Shown in pieces: positions 54,522 through 64,000 of a DNA stretch of 64,000 bases (position 1 is the first letter of the stretch; each line of letters opens with the position of its first letter). The notes below the pieces were generated by a model. That model was not told where the DNA came from. It saw only the letters and a program-made list of their open reading frames with translations, and searched no databases. The stretch is from Peltaster fructicola (lineage: Eukaryota; Ascomycota; Dothideomycetes), in assembly GCA_001592805.2 (NCBI GenBank), contig CP051141.1:186001-250000 (forward strand), read 5' to 3'. The translations under genes and the position numbers were made by a program.

Positions 54522-55665
54522 GTCTCAATGAGAAGGTAAGTGAGATGAATCGATGGCGTTCTCAAGGATGCAGCTGCATGTTTGCGCACTGAAAGGGATG
54601 GCGGTCGACTCAGTAGGACATCCGATGGAATGTGTTGGACGTGCGCGCACAAGCGTTGCTCAAGCTCGTTCTTTGAAGTTGGAGGCGATCACTCTGTGGT
54701 TCCACAGAGTCTTTCGTGATGGATGTGGAGAGCTTGAGTGAAAGATGACGTGAAGATGTCATTGGCAGTTAATGTGGCTGGATGGACAAGCGCGGTGCTC
54801 GGAGATGAGCAATTGGTTGTCCAAGGTTGAATTCCTCACGTCGATGGACCGACTTTCTGGGTTCGTCCTATCGTCCTTCCACTGATCGCTGCGCTATGCT
54901 GTGCTTGCGTCGCGGTGTCCTGATATAGTCATTGCTGGAAGTGCTGATGTACAGACACCGCTAATCATGCTTGGATCGACAGTTGGTGGCTTGCCCGATG
55001 TTCAAAATCTTCATTTACAGACTGACTCACAGTGCATCATGCCTCTCAATTGGCGATCGATGTCGGCGACGAAGTTAGCTGTCGCCATGATAGGGACCTC
55101 GTCGTATCGAGTCAACGACATCTCGCCTCTGTCGAAGCTCTTCCTGCCGCTTAAGCAGGGTCGTCGATCAAGATCATCATCGCTTCATTAGACTTGCATG
55201 GCCATGCATCAGATCAACCTCGAAGAGCTGCTACTCCTCGGGCAGAGACGTCGCAATGGATGTCGATCGTCTCATCGAGCACAGCACAAAGACACTTCCC
55301 ATCGTTCAAGCAAGGACGTTGAAAGAGCTCCAAAGGGCTGTGCTGGGGTCTTTATGGCGGACTACCAGCTCTGTCGAAGGTCTTCCCTGCTTACCGCTAC
55401 AGACCTCCGTGGTTGCATGTGGAACAGCACATCAGTTGATCAGCAACGTTCCCATAGCTCAGACAAGGACACTGCTACGTGTGCATATTGCTATGTCAAG
55501 GATCGACTGCACATCGTCTTCACCAAGCTTATGGGATCACAAGGATAATACTGATTGTACAGATCTAGTAGGGAGTACTGCACATGTAGTGTTCCACCCT
55601 GCAGGCTATCTATACCATTGGTCGAGTTGGTCACACCGCCTATCACTGAGTTGCAGGCTCGGGCC
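54522..55665. other. 1.1-kb intergenic region upstream of the ABCC gene
   Basis: Promoter of the ABCC gene and 3' flank of the 2EXR gene. Open frames on the plus strand up to about 100 codons have no recognisable motif. Nothing annotated. Confidence 0.4.
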
Positions 55666-56718
55666 TCAAGCATTGCTCAAATACTTGGACAAGTCGAAGA
55701 AGGCATCGATGCTAGTCCCCTGCTCGCAACGCAGTTCCAAGATCTCGTTGGCTTGCTTTGCGAACGACTTCAACATGCCAATCATTCCCTGCACAGTGAT
55801 AGTGCCGTCGACCCTATCGTGCATCCCATCGATGACGATCTTGTTGAGGTTCGACGGACACTGTTTGATCTCGCAGCTGCCCTTGTTGTCGCCAGACAGG
55901 ATGCATCTTGCATCGCTGTGCACCTGAGGACCGCTCCAACTCGTACCGTTCTGATCCTCAGCAGCATCCTTTTCAACTTGCTTCAGGCTGATGACCATTG
56001 CCTCAATGATAGGCCTTCTAGCAGTATGGATTGGCTTCATCGCATTTGACTCCTCTATTGACTGGATCTTGACCTCATCGGCGAATGCCCAGCTTCGGAC
56101 ATGTCCCAAATGACCAGATTGCTCCATCATTGCCAGCCAGTTTTCGGGCGGATGCTTCTCCTTTTTCTTGCCACGAAAGCCTTCAAGCATGATGGCGAAC
56201 GTGTTCTCGGAGTAATAGAGATACAAAACTTCTCGACGGATGACTCGGCAGGTCATGGCAAGATCTGGCTGTTCCTTCGTACTGGCGCCCACGTAAACCA
56301 AGTGGGCGTTGTCGACCACTACGAGGCGGAAGATCTTCGCACGAAGGGGCTCGTCAAGCTTGCGGTTGAAGACATTGATGAAGTCTGTCTGCTCGCCATG
56401 GCTCTTGGTCCAGTCATTCCCGTTGCAAGGCAGAGGAAGCTTTTGATCACCTACCTTGCGCAGGTGTTTGGTCTTTGCAGTGGCTCTGCTCAGGACACTC
56501 TCGCGGGGTTGTGTTGAGGCTTGAGACCCGTCGAGCATGTTGTTGTAGGTGCTATTCATGACTGCCTGATACATGCTCGGCGCTTTAGCCTTCGAAGAGG
56601 CAGCACCTTTCTTCTTGCCACCACGGGCAGGCTTGGTTACCTTGGTATCTTTCTTTGCTGGTCTTGTCTTGGCGGGAATCTTGCCGCGAGGTGTGTCGCT
56701 CTTCTTACCGCGAGGCAT
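55666..56718 (-). CDS. 2EXR/F-box-like hypothetical protein
   Basis: 350 residues, single exon. The first 45 residues are strongly basic (MPRGKKSDTPRGKIPAKTRP and on), like a nuclear or nucleolar signal. The middle has PLRAKIFRLVVVDNAHLVY, QPDLAMTCRVIRREVLYLYY and SENTFAIML, the order of features seen in the very large 2EXR family of Pezizomycotina proteins (degenerate F-box-like). No catalytic motif is visible. The ATG at 56718 is the first in the frame; the upstream extension starts only at TTG. Function unknown. Confidence 0.72.
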   Translation of the reverse strand: MPRGKKSDTPRGKIPAKTRPAKKDTKVTKPARGGKKKGAASSKAKAPSMYQAVMNSTYNNMLDGSQASTQPRESVLSRATAKTKHLRKVGDQKLPLPCNGNDWTKSHGEQTDFINVFNRKLDEPLRAKIFRLVVVDNAHLVYVGASTKEQPDLAMTCRVIRREVLYLYYSENTFAIMLEGFRGKKKEKHPPENWLAMMEQSGHLGHVRSWAFADEVKIQSIEESNAMKPIHTARRPIIEAMVISLKQVEKDAAEDQNGTSWSGPQVHSDARCILSGDNKGSCEIKQCPSNLNKIVIDGMHDRVDGTITVQGMIGMLKSFAKQANEILELRCEQGTSIDAFFDLSKYLSNA

Positions 56719-57067
56719 GCTGATGATGTTGCAGAAGAGGCGGTAGGTAGAGTGTAGGATGTGCAGTAACGGGCAGTAGAGCCACAATGCTGTTTATTGA
56801 CGAGATCGTACCATAGAAAGGTGGAACAGATGGTGAAGGCTCTGTTATAAGTTGCACATTTTTATAGACCTACCGCAGTGCAGAGCAGAGCAGTGATCGT
56901 GGCGATGAAGCCATACTGAGCAGCTCATCCGGTTGTACTGAGTTCAAACCGGTCCGTGCGGCCTCTCACATGCAGTCTTCAAGTGAGCTGGAGCTGCCCA
57001 TCCGTGCTACAAGAAGGCTGATATGCACGGATGTCGACCAGGAGACGTCAAGGCTAAGACCATTCTC
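56719..57067. other. Intergenic
   Basis: Promoter of the 2EXR gene and 3' flank of the leucine-rich protein gene, both on the minus strand. Nothing specific seen. Confidence 0.35.
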
Positions 57068-58539
57068 TCAGCTCATCTTCGCCCATCCTTGCTCGCTCTT
57101 CATTAGCTCAATCGTGCCTAGACTGGTTGAGCGTAGGATGCTAGCCTTGAAGCTCTTCAAACTGCCTGTCAGCATTCCCACGTCCCGCAGAGATGGGAAC
57201 GACTCCTCGAATTTCTTCGATCCCGGACTTGCAAGCTGTAGCCAGTCAGTGATTCTCCTGATGGAATATCTCATACATACTTCGATAAAGAACGGAAGTG
57301 TAGGATGTCCTACAACCTCGAATTGCTCCAGCTTTCGGCTCTGTTCTAGAGCAGCCAGTATGTCCCTCTTGATTGCTGCGTCAGGCTCCAGTTGGAGTGT
57401 GGCATTGACTATCACGACGTTCTTATGCTTCTCCAGCACTCTTTTCAGATCTGCAAGAGTCATTGTGAAAAGTGTTACGTTCAGAGCCTTCAGACCACGA
57501 GGGTACGAGTCTTCCCGAAGCAAAGCGTCGACAATGCCAGCAGTAATGCTCTCATTGAATGCCATCACGCCCTCCTTCCCGGAAGAACTAATCTGTCCAG
57601 GAACTTCTTCTGGTGGCGAAATGTTAAAGGAACAGCTAATCAGCCCAGGCGCGATCAAAGTGTGCAGCTCTGTCGCAGCGACCTTGCTCATCAGATCTGG
57701 ATCCTCATGATCGTAGGTGTAGTTGATCTCTAGGAACATCAGACCGCGACGGGCCTCTCCCGGTACATCTGATGTATTGTACTTCAACCATTTCGATGTG
57801 CTCGAGAAGAAGCCGGGTCTTGCGAACACATCAAGCAGATGCAGAGCTCTAAGGTTCTGTAATCGCTTGAAGAACTCCACTGCATCGTCCTGCGATTGTT
57901 GAGTCGTGCCGGAGAACAGCTGTGAGTAGATGACAACTGATTTGAGATTAGGAAGTCGTTCGGCGAGTCTTGCCAGGAAGCCGACGGGATAACCTAGACT
58001 GAAGAGCTCCAGAGTCAAGGACTCAACGCCAAATGGTATGGTCGACGGTATCGAGAACGGTTCTGTGAGCAGTTTCGAATACTGCGCAACAGGAATCTCG
58101 CTAGTCAGAGTCAACGCCTTCAATCCGCGAGCTGATGGTGGAAAGTCTGGAAGGTTGAAGGACTGTAGTGGTAACTGAGCTCCTTGAGCCTGTGCTGGAT
58201 CTGATGTACCTTGCATCGCGAGCTCCAGCTTTGTCGTGGAAGCGATGAGCTGATGTTGTGTTGTAAGATCTTGGTTAAGATTCGGGAACCCCACTGGTGT
58301 GGGGCATAATCAAAGGTGCAGATCAATCGAACGTGCTGCCTACCAAGTGCATTCAGCCCTGAGCGAGCTGCGTCGAGTATACTTCTCTCTCGATCGTCGT
58401 AGATTTCCTGCTGTGAGCAGCGCACAAAACGCTCTTCAGTCCGACGGGAACGGCTAGAGATAGTCTGACCTTGGTCTGACCTTGGAACATATCCAAGGCT
58501 TTCCTGGACAGACCTTGTGAGTCGACGACAGAGTACCAA
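57068..58539 (-). CDS. Leucine-rich F-box-like protein, 5' end unresolved
   Basis: The main exon is 57068-58293. A 50-nt GT-AG intron (58294-58343) joins it in phase to an upstream exon encoding ERFVRCSQQEIYDDRERSIL and DAARSGLNAL. The main exon has leucine-rich spacing (FGVESLTLELFSLGYPVGFL, RLPNLKSVVIYS, LQNLRALHLLDVF) as in fungal F-box/LRR-like proteins that recruit substrates for ubiquitination. The upstream frame remains open to a TGA near 58606 but has no ATG, and the LIP2 stop lies at 58640, so the first exon must be short or the 5' part is damaged. The 5' limit given is only the extent of the frame I trust. Function inferred weakly. Confidence 0.55.
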
Positions 58540-58639
58540 CTTGCCAGTCTTGCATGTTGTAAAGAGGTGGTAGAAAGCTTCAGAACAACAGGTGAGCAGC
58601 TCATGATCTCACCTGTCAATCCTTGGCATCGTTGTCTGC

Positions 58640-59353
58640 TCAACCGATGATATGCTCTTCCTCACCTGTCAGCTCGATCCGCTCGACAGCTGTCACACCT
58701 TGCAACTTCGACCTCAGGTTGTCAACGAACACTTCGCTGATCTGATCAACTGTGACACCTTTCACGCCAACAGCAGTCAAGCTTGTTGCTGACTTATCTT
58801 CCAGACCACAAGCAGTGATTCGATCAAACCACCAGAGATCTGTACTGACATTGAGACCTATGCCATGAGAGCTGACATTTCTGCGAAGATGTACTCCCAC
58901 TGCGCAGATCTTGCGATCATCGTCCACCCATACTCCTGGATTCGAGGTCCTTCTCGTCTCAACGCCAAAGTGCTTACAGGTACCCATCACCACATCCTCA
59001 AGTAGGTGTACATAGCATCTTGCTGTCAAACCATGTCTCTTCAGATCAATGATCGGGTATGCCACAAGCTGTCCCGGTCCATGAAACGTGGTTTGGCCGC
59101 CTCTTAATGCTTCTTGAAAATCGGCTCGACCGCCAGCCCGAAGATAGCGTTCTTGCTCTGGCGTAACAAATCCAACCTCTCGTCGGCCACAGGTGTATAC
59201 AGGACGAAATTGTGTTGTGATGACGATTGGAGGTGGCGCCTCTGTTGAAGGATTCGCCTTGAACGCAAGCAGGCGATGCGCCAGTTGCTCCTGTGTACGC
59301 GAGACTACAGCATAGTCAACGAGCTGAGTGTATGCCAGGTGACGCAGGCGCAT
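58640..59353 (-). CDS. LIP2: Lipoyl(octanoyl) transferase
   Basis: 237 residues, one exon, LipB family. It moves octanoyl from mitochondrial acyl carrier protein to lipoyl domains, the first step of protein lipoylation for pyruvate and 2-oxoglutarate dehydrogenases and glycine cleavage. Diagnostic features: RGGQTTFHGPGQLVAYPI, the catalytic Lys in KICAVGVHLRR, HGIGLNVSTDLWWFD, and the catalytic Cys in ITACGLED. The core starts within the first 10 residues, so no mitochondrial presequence is evident; a presequence could lie in an unrecognised upstream exon. It runs in the same direction as the leucine-rich gene downstream. Confidence 0.92.
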   Translation of the reverse strand: MRLRHLAYTQLVDYAVVSRTQEQLAHRLLAFKANPSTEAPPPIVITTQFRPVYTCGRREVGFVTPEQERYLRAGGRADFQEALRGGQTTFHGPGQLVAYPIIDLKRHGLTARCYVHLLEDVVMGTCKHFGVETRRTSNPGVWVDDDRKICAVGVHLRRNVSSHGIGLNVSTDLWWFDRITACGLEDKSATSLTAVGVKGVTVDQISEVFVDNLRSKLQGVTAVERIELTGEEEHIIG

Positions 59354-60154
59354 GTCCAGTAGTTGTGTCGACGTCGAGGGAGGAAGATTGTATGGGTAGC
59401 TGAGACGCGAAGTGCTGGAGGCCCGAGCTTGCTGCTGCTTTGATCATTTCGCGTAGTCACACTCAACATCAACATCAACACCACGTCTACGAAGACAGCA
59501 CATGTCGACCAGTCTAGGACACGCAATGGCGCGAGCTTCATCAGGAGATGACCGCGGTGCCTGAAGCGGTGTCCAGGTACTGTTCATGACACACCAGCTC
59601 ACTTCTTACAGCAATGCTCAGCCTGATCGCGAACCATCTCCTTGCTAGGATACACCATGCTGAGCTTCTTACAACTTTCGTTCGCCAGCAGTACCCAAGC
59701 CAGTATCTGAGATGAGCCGCCTCCTGCACATGGACCGAGAAAGAGAGGCTTGCTGCAGGCGCTGTCGATCGTGACACAGGGGACCACAAGAGGAAGCACT
59801 ATCGTGGTGAACCCACCGCGTCGAGTGTTCAGATTGTTTTGCTCCTATATTCGAGCCGAGATACGAGCACGGCCAGACTGTATCGGAGGTGATCCATGGG
59901 GAGCATATCGAACACTGATGGAGCTTTCAACACCGACATTCTTGATTCGTGGAGAAAGAAGCTGAGCCTGGGAGTCTGATCTTTCTCTACACTCAATCTT
60001 CAATACAGCGATGGACATAACGACGACCTTGCTACATCGACGACCAGACCTCGTGCTCCCTTGGCATTCATGGCTTTGCTCTGACCAAGAGTGCTTCTTC
60101 GTCTTCCCTAGCGACAGGCGATGCAGTACGTTGGAGTGATCAGCCAACGTAGAA
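59354..60154. other. Intergenic, LIP2 upstream region
   Basis: About 800 bases. It contains a minus-strand open frame ending at 59599 that is Cys-rich but has no ATG (see findings). Otherwise nothing recognised. Confidence 0.4.
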
Positions 60155-60966
60155 TCAAGGCTGCGTCTCGAGACTGAGCGCGGACATCGACCCTTCCACA
60201 CCACCTACGACCTCAAACTCGGCCACATTCTGTCCGACAAAGCATAAATCTCCCGGCCATTCACCAAAAGTCCATGGACCTGTGCCGTAGGTCTCACGCC
60301 ACTCCTTCGCCTCGAGATCCTCCTCGCCGTCTGGCAGATCATCGAACTCAGGGAGTGTCCTCCAGCTCCGGAGACGGATGGCTTTGAGATCATCGAGCGT
60401 TCCATATGTCCACCACTTACATCCCTGCCTTTCGTCAGCATGTGAATGCAAAAGCTATAGAGACATGCCTGGCGCTGGTATGTCAGCTGCACGCGATAAC
60501 GTTCTCCTGGCTTGACACCAGTAGCTGTGATAGCTTCCCTCGGGACTTCATGCTCAACAGTGACGGACCCTGCTGCTGGTATGGTCGTCATGAACTCGCG
60601 GTCGAGGTCCTCAGGATTCCACATCCAATGAGGCCAGTTGATCGGGTAGATCTTGATGGACTTCTCCTCTTGTGTGGTAATGCAATCTATGTTCTCGAAA
60701 GCTCCCCACTCCAAACTCATGAACGGGGTGAGGAGAGTCCAGAACGTGATGGCTCTGTCGCCAGGATTGTGCGCTGTGAGCACGATGCGAAACGGTGTGT
60801 CCGACGCATACATCAGCTGTGCTGGCGATGTACTGAGAGTGATAGGTATCTCGACGGCGGCGTCATCATTCCTGCCAAAACTTGTCAATTCCCATCATTG
60901 CGAACGTCACTCTATCAATACTAACGCTCCCAAGACTCGATTGCGCTTCGAATTGCCTCTTCCCAT
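60155..60966 (-). CDS. Conserved hypothetical protein, three exons, one GC-AG intron
   Basis: Exons 60926-60966, 60469-60871 and 60155-60424 (minus) give 237 residues. Intron 1 is GT-AG (54 nt). Intron 2 (60425-60468) starts GCATGT after CAG, has a GCTGAC branch site and ends GGCAG; only this choice joins RVQLTYQRQ to GCKWWTYGTLDDL in frame. The first half looks like a beta-sandwich (PITLSTSPAQLMYASDTPFR, VLTAHNPGDRAITFWT), the second half is acidic with many Trp. A WWT-G-LDDL block after a long beta region is seen in small uncharacterised fungal proteins. No function is proposed. Confidence 0.7.
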
Positions 60967-61512
60967 CTCAGCTACACGATTTGTTGCTGTCGTCCGACGC
61001 TGATGCAGCTGTGCTGTGAAGCTTAAGAAGCACGCCGCAATTTGACAAGTACAACAGATTGAGGCGAGTGCAACAGTGGTGTGCCGCACCCGATGCTGTT
61101 AGCGGAGGCAGCGCCGGCCATACAAAGCGCAACCTGATCGACATGTGCCGCAACAAACTTGTCAAGAAGCATCCTAGAGTACACGTAACAAGCACGATTG
61201 GCCATGCTGAACTGCCATTGAACGATGGCAGTGCTATGAAGTCTCGAAGAGGAGTCCAGAGAGTTTGTTGCCGCATACATGCATTGCTAATGTCAGATCA
61301 GCAGCACACGACACCGGTCACAAGATCTGTCAAGTTCGACGGATGTGCAACTTATGCTCCTGAACCTCAGTCGACAAAAATGTACAACTACCAACATAGA
61401 CACCTCTGTGGATGAATAGATGACAGTTTTAGCTGTGTCGAGGTAGGGAGGGACATGTCGGTATAAGTGTTGTATCTCCAGCCCCTTTGCAAAAGACAAA
61501 CTCACCGATAAC
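60967..61512. other. Divergent promoter region
   Basis: 546 bases between the starts of the hypothetical protein gene and the metalloprotease gene. Short open frames only; nothing recognised. Confidence 0.4.
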
Positions 61513-62586
61513 ATGCATTCTCACCACTTTCTGCTCATCAGCTCCCTCCTCCTTCCTGTCCTCGCTGATCGAGGTGGTCTAGGAAGGCCGTCTGGAATTC
61601 CTGTAGCCACATGCAATCAGGAGCCTACGAAGTCCTCGTTCATCTTTCAGCCAACAACGACGCTCGTAACATCTACCAAGGTGAAAGGAGATGAGGTCAG
61701 GACATTATCGACCGCGAGCACATATGCGAAAGTCGACGATGAGCATCGTGCTGGCCAAATCGTGAGGCGGTCGGGCTAGATCGCACTCTCTAATTGCGAC
61801 GACTCTCCTGGTGGTTCTTGGACGAAGGCCAATTTCCAGTCACAGAAGGACGTCCTTCAGCAAGCATTCGCAGATGCTGTTAGGATGGCCGACGCAGCTT
61901 CCACTCTTGCTTCGGACAATGCGGGTTTCACACACTACTTCGGTGGGAAGAACACCGACGTCCAATTTACCCACTTCAAGCAGATGATGGCTGCTATCGC
62001 AAGCACAGAGGAACACTTCAGCTTCCAATTCGAATGTCGAGATACCCCTACCTGTAGCTCGGTACGTAGTGCAATGGTTGCTGACGCCAATGTTGCCGAT
62101 GCAACAACCAGGAGGACCATCCAAGTTTGCCCAAGGTTCTGGACTGCAACATCCAGTTTATATCTTCTGCCTCGGGAGGAAAGTTACGCCGTCACCCCTT
62201 ATCGTGAGCACGAAACATGGTGCGAGAAAACAAAGCGAGGAAACGACGCCGATCTGTCTGGGCGTGAGAACCAGTGGTATGCTACAGCAGGGCATACTGT
62301 GTTACACGAATTAACACACCTGGATGCCCTGGCGCGACAGGCAGGACTGGTACCGGACCCAAAGACTAACATGCACGGTACAGAAGATCCTCAGGACAGT
62401 AACAAAATCAAAGGCGAGACATGCGAGCTTGCCGGAGCCAGGAACTTCCTCGAGAAGTACAAAGAAACAAAAGACCCCGATTTCTCTAGTCCCGACTACA
62501 ACGCAGAAAGCTACGCAGCAGCGGCCACTGAGATCTATTTCATGAAGGAGTGCAAGTTCTCACAAGTCAGACCCCAGACGACATGA
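61513..62586 (+). CDS. Secreted M35-like (aspzincin) metalloprotease, in-frame TAG
   Basis: The frame from ATG 61513 to TGA 62586 begins with a signal peptide (HFLLISSLLLPVLA) and a propeptide-like region, then a mature part with ALSNCDDSPGGSW, the zinc-binding HELTHLDALA and GTEDPQDS, which fits the HExxH plus GTxxD zinc sites of deuterolysin-type M35 proteases. One TAG at 61777-61779 interrupts the frame. It would be removed by a 48-nt intron at 61732-61779 (GTCGAC donor, GGGCTAG acceptor; a multiple of three), giving 341 residues. The donor is weak and no branch site is clear, so the gene may instead be disabled. Family members are secreted endopeptidases that cut basic proteins. Confidence 0.7.
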
Positions 62587-63236
62587 GTGGCTTTGGCAGG
62601 TATACTGCATGCAGCGCCTTGGTTGCAGGATCGACGAGCTCAGGACCACACTCACGCTGGCTGCTGCGCGGTCAAGCGTCTGATACATCGGCGCTGTCGC
62701 TTTTTGCAAGTATGGCATGGCAGGCGGAAGTCTATAGACGCATGCGCAATGGTATGTTGTTGTTGTTGTTCAAGTTCTTCAACAATGTTCGGAAAATCGA
62801 CTTCACTTATCAAGTTCTAACCACTTATCGACAGTGTTTATCGCCAAATGTTCAAGGCAAGCGATCTCGAACAAGGATGACTCGAGCTGTGAGATCAAGT
62901 GCTACGGTCAATCCCCATTACAACGATGAGCGCCTGTAACGACAGCCGTATCTGAATGACAGGGAACGACTTCATCTCATGTCTCGACTGTGTTGTGAGC
63001 GCCACGATCAAGCCCGGATATGACGATAGAATTCCCCACCGACATCCTTCTCTGAATGATAGGATACGGCTTCGACCGATGCCTCGAAGGATTTAGATAA
63101 CCCTCCGACCATCCGAAGATCCTCCCTGATCGATCCTGCAGGATTGTGGCGCAATCAGCGGCAGCAATCAACGTCTGTGTCAAATTCTGCCTTCGGTCTT
63201 CCACAATCTTCCTATACTTGCGAACTGATATTCACC
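62587..63236. other. Intergenic
   Basis: 650 bases between the metalloprotease and the last gene. The open frames here have no motif or convincing composition. Confidence 0.4.
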
Positions 63237-63966
63237 ATGTTACGTCTCCGGCCACCTACGCAGTTTATCTTCGTCCTATGCCTGCGCATTCTCCGCGCCT
63301 ACATCGGCATGGCCGTTCATTCTTACGTCATGCTGATAGATGTCAAACCTTCGGCGGATTTGGCATGGCCAGCAATGGCTTGGAAGAGTATCGCTAGGCC
63401 GGGCTACATACTGTCAGAGATCAACTATGTCGTCGTTGCATTGCCTCTCCAGTTCTGGCTCGAAGCACGGTTTCCAAGCAGGAAAGCTCACAAGACGAGC
63501 AAGCATGATCTGAAAGTCATGCAGCGACTGATTGCTGCTGGAATCGTGAGACCCGCAGTACAATGGAGAAATGTCCTCATCAAGTGGCTGTTGGAGGTCG
63601 TCGTTTTTCATGGCGCGATAGGAATGATCATTGCTCTTACCGCTGGGAGAAGTCTCTCCATAGTAAGTGCTGGATTCAACCGGTCATGCGGACGCATGGA
63701 GCGATCACGCTAATTGATAGTTCAATGTCCTTCCGGCCGTCCGTCATGTCTTTGCAGAGACCTGGGACCCAGTCCTATATGTCCCTGGATATCTCATTGT
63801 GCCTCCTGCATATCGGCTGCAGTTCAGAGATATCGGCGACATCACAATGAAGCTGCTATACCTCTTGTGCTTTACTGTCGTTGACAGCATCACGCCAACG
63901 CGTGTAGTGCAGATACCGCCGTTGCCACGAGGAGACCAACTACCAATACCGGTCTACATTCCCTGA
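63237..63966 (+). CDS. Multi-span membrane protein of unknown function
   Basis: Exons 63237-63662 and 63721-63966, with a 58-nt GT-AG intron in phase 0, give 223 residues. Hydrophobic segments are seen at FIFVLCLRILRAYIGMAVHS, GYILSEINYVVVALPLQFWL, LLEVVVFHGAIGMIIALTAG, and around LYVPGYLIVPPAYRL and LLYLLCFTVV. Between them is a basic cytosolic-type stretch (RFPSRKAHKTSKHD). The end is Pro-rich (VVQIPPLPRGDQLPIPVYIP). I do not recognise a family; it looks like a small integral membrane protein of filamentous ascomycetes. The stop lies 35 bases before the window end. Confidence 0.65.
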
Positions 63967-64000
63967 CAATGGACATCAGCATAGGTGTCCGTCGATCGAA

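Noticed and set aside
55256-55927. A 223-codon plus-strand frame overlapping the 3' end of the 2EXR gene
   Set aside because: Half of it is antisense to the 2EXR gene and the rest has no motif; it starts within intergenic sequence.

Overview
The window is nuclear DNA of a filamentous ascomycete, most likely a dothideomycete of the Capnodiales/Mycosphaerellales group. Genes are compact, on both strands, with short introns (about 40-60 nt) carrying CTRAC-type branch sites. The gene set is typical of such fungi: a mannitol dehydrogenase very close to the Cladosporium allergen Cla h 8, an ERF2-type palmitoyltransferase, a DUF7924 protein, 2EXR and F-box-like proteins, and a GH28 enzyme. There is no CRISPR array, prokaryotic operon, retroelement or obvious secondary-metabolite cluster.

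Layout. 0-6.7 kb: tail of an ER-resident protein ending RDEL, a secreted six-exon GMC oxidoreductase, an MFS drug:H+ transporter and an alpha/beta hydrolase. 7-15 kb: CPD photolyase, Mss116-like DEAD-box helicase, mannitol dehydrogenase and a NEJ1/XLF end-joining factor. 15-23.3 kb: a small NDUFA4/MLRQ-like mitochondrial protein divergent from ERF2, a BTB protein, a decayed paraoxonase-like gene, a casein-kinase-1-like kinase and a frame-broken DUF7924 gene. 23.3-27.5 kb: 2.5 kb without a recognisable gene, then GH28; diverged direct repeats lie at 23.4 and 27.2 kb. 27.5-32.6 kb: a long annexin and cytosolic AspRS, whose stop codons are one base apart, then an RRT8/EI24-type membrane protein. 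32.8-40.8 kb: a full-size ABCB exporter, an APH-fold phosphotransferase, a DNA-transposase fragment and a WD40 protein. 41-48 kb: SIS1-type DnaJ behind a near-perfect heat-shock element, a tRNA-like gene, BMT2 and a PIN4/CIP1 RNA-binding protein. 48.8-64 kb: a 110-aa hairpin membrane protein, an ABCC transporter, a 2EXR protein, a leucine-rich F-box-like protein, LIP2/LipB, a conserved protein with a GC-AG intron, an M35 metalloprotease with an in-frame TAG and a membrane protein of unknown role.

Most genes are independent housekeeping or accessory genes; neighbours do not form a shared pathway. Recurring themes are export (MFS, ABCB, ABCC), DNA repair (photolyase, NEJ1) and secreted hydrolases (GH28, M35). 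I found no convincing undescribed multi-gene system. The better leads are single-locus: the repeated motif in the NEJ1 tail, alternative starts of photolyase, the abutting annexin/AspRS pair, GC-AG introns with an identical donor, the odd tRNA anticodon loop, and several broken or frame-shifted genes. Exon boundaries were worked out by hand from splice consensus and reading-frame continuity.
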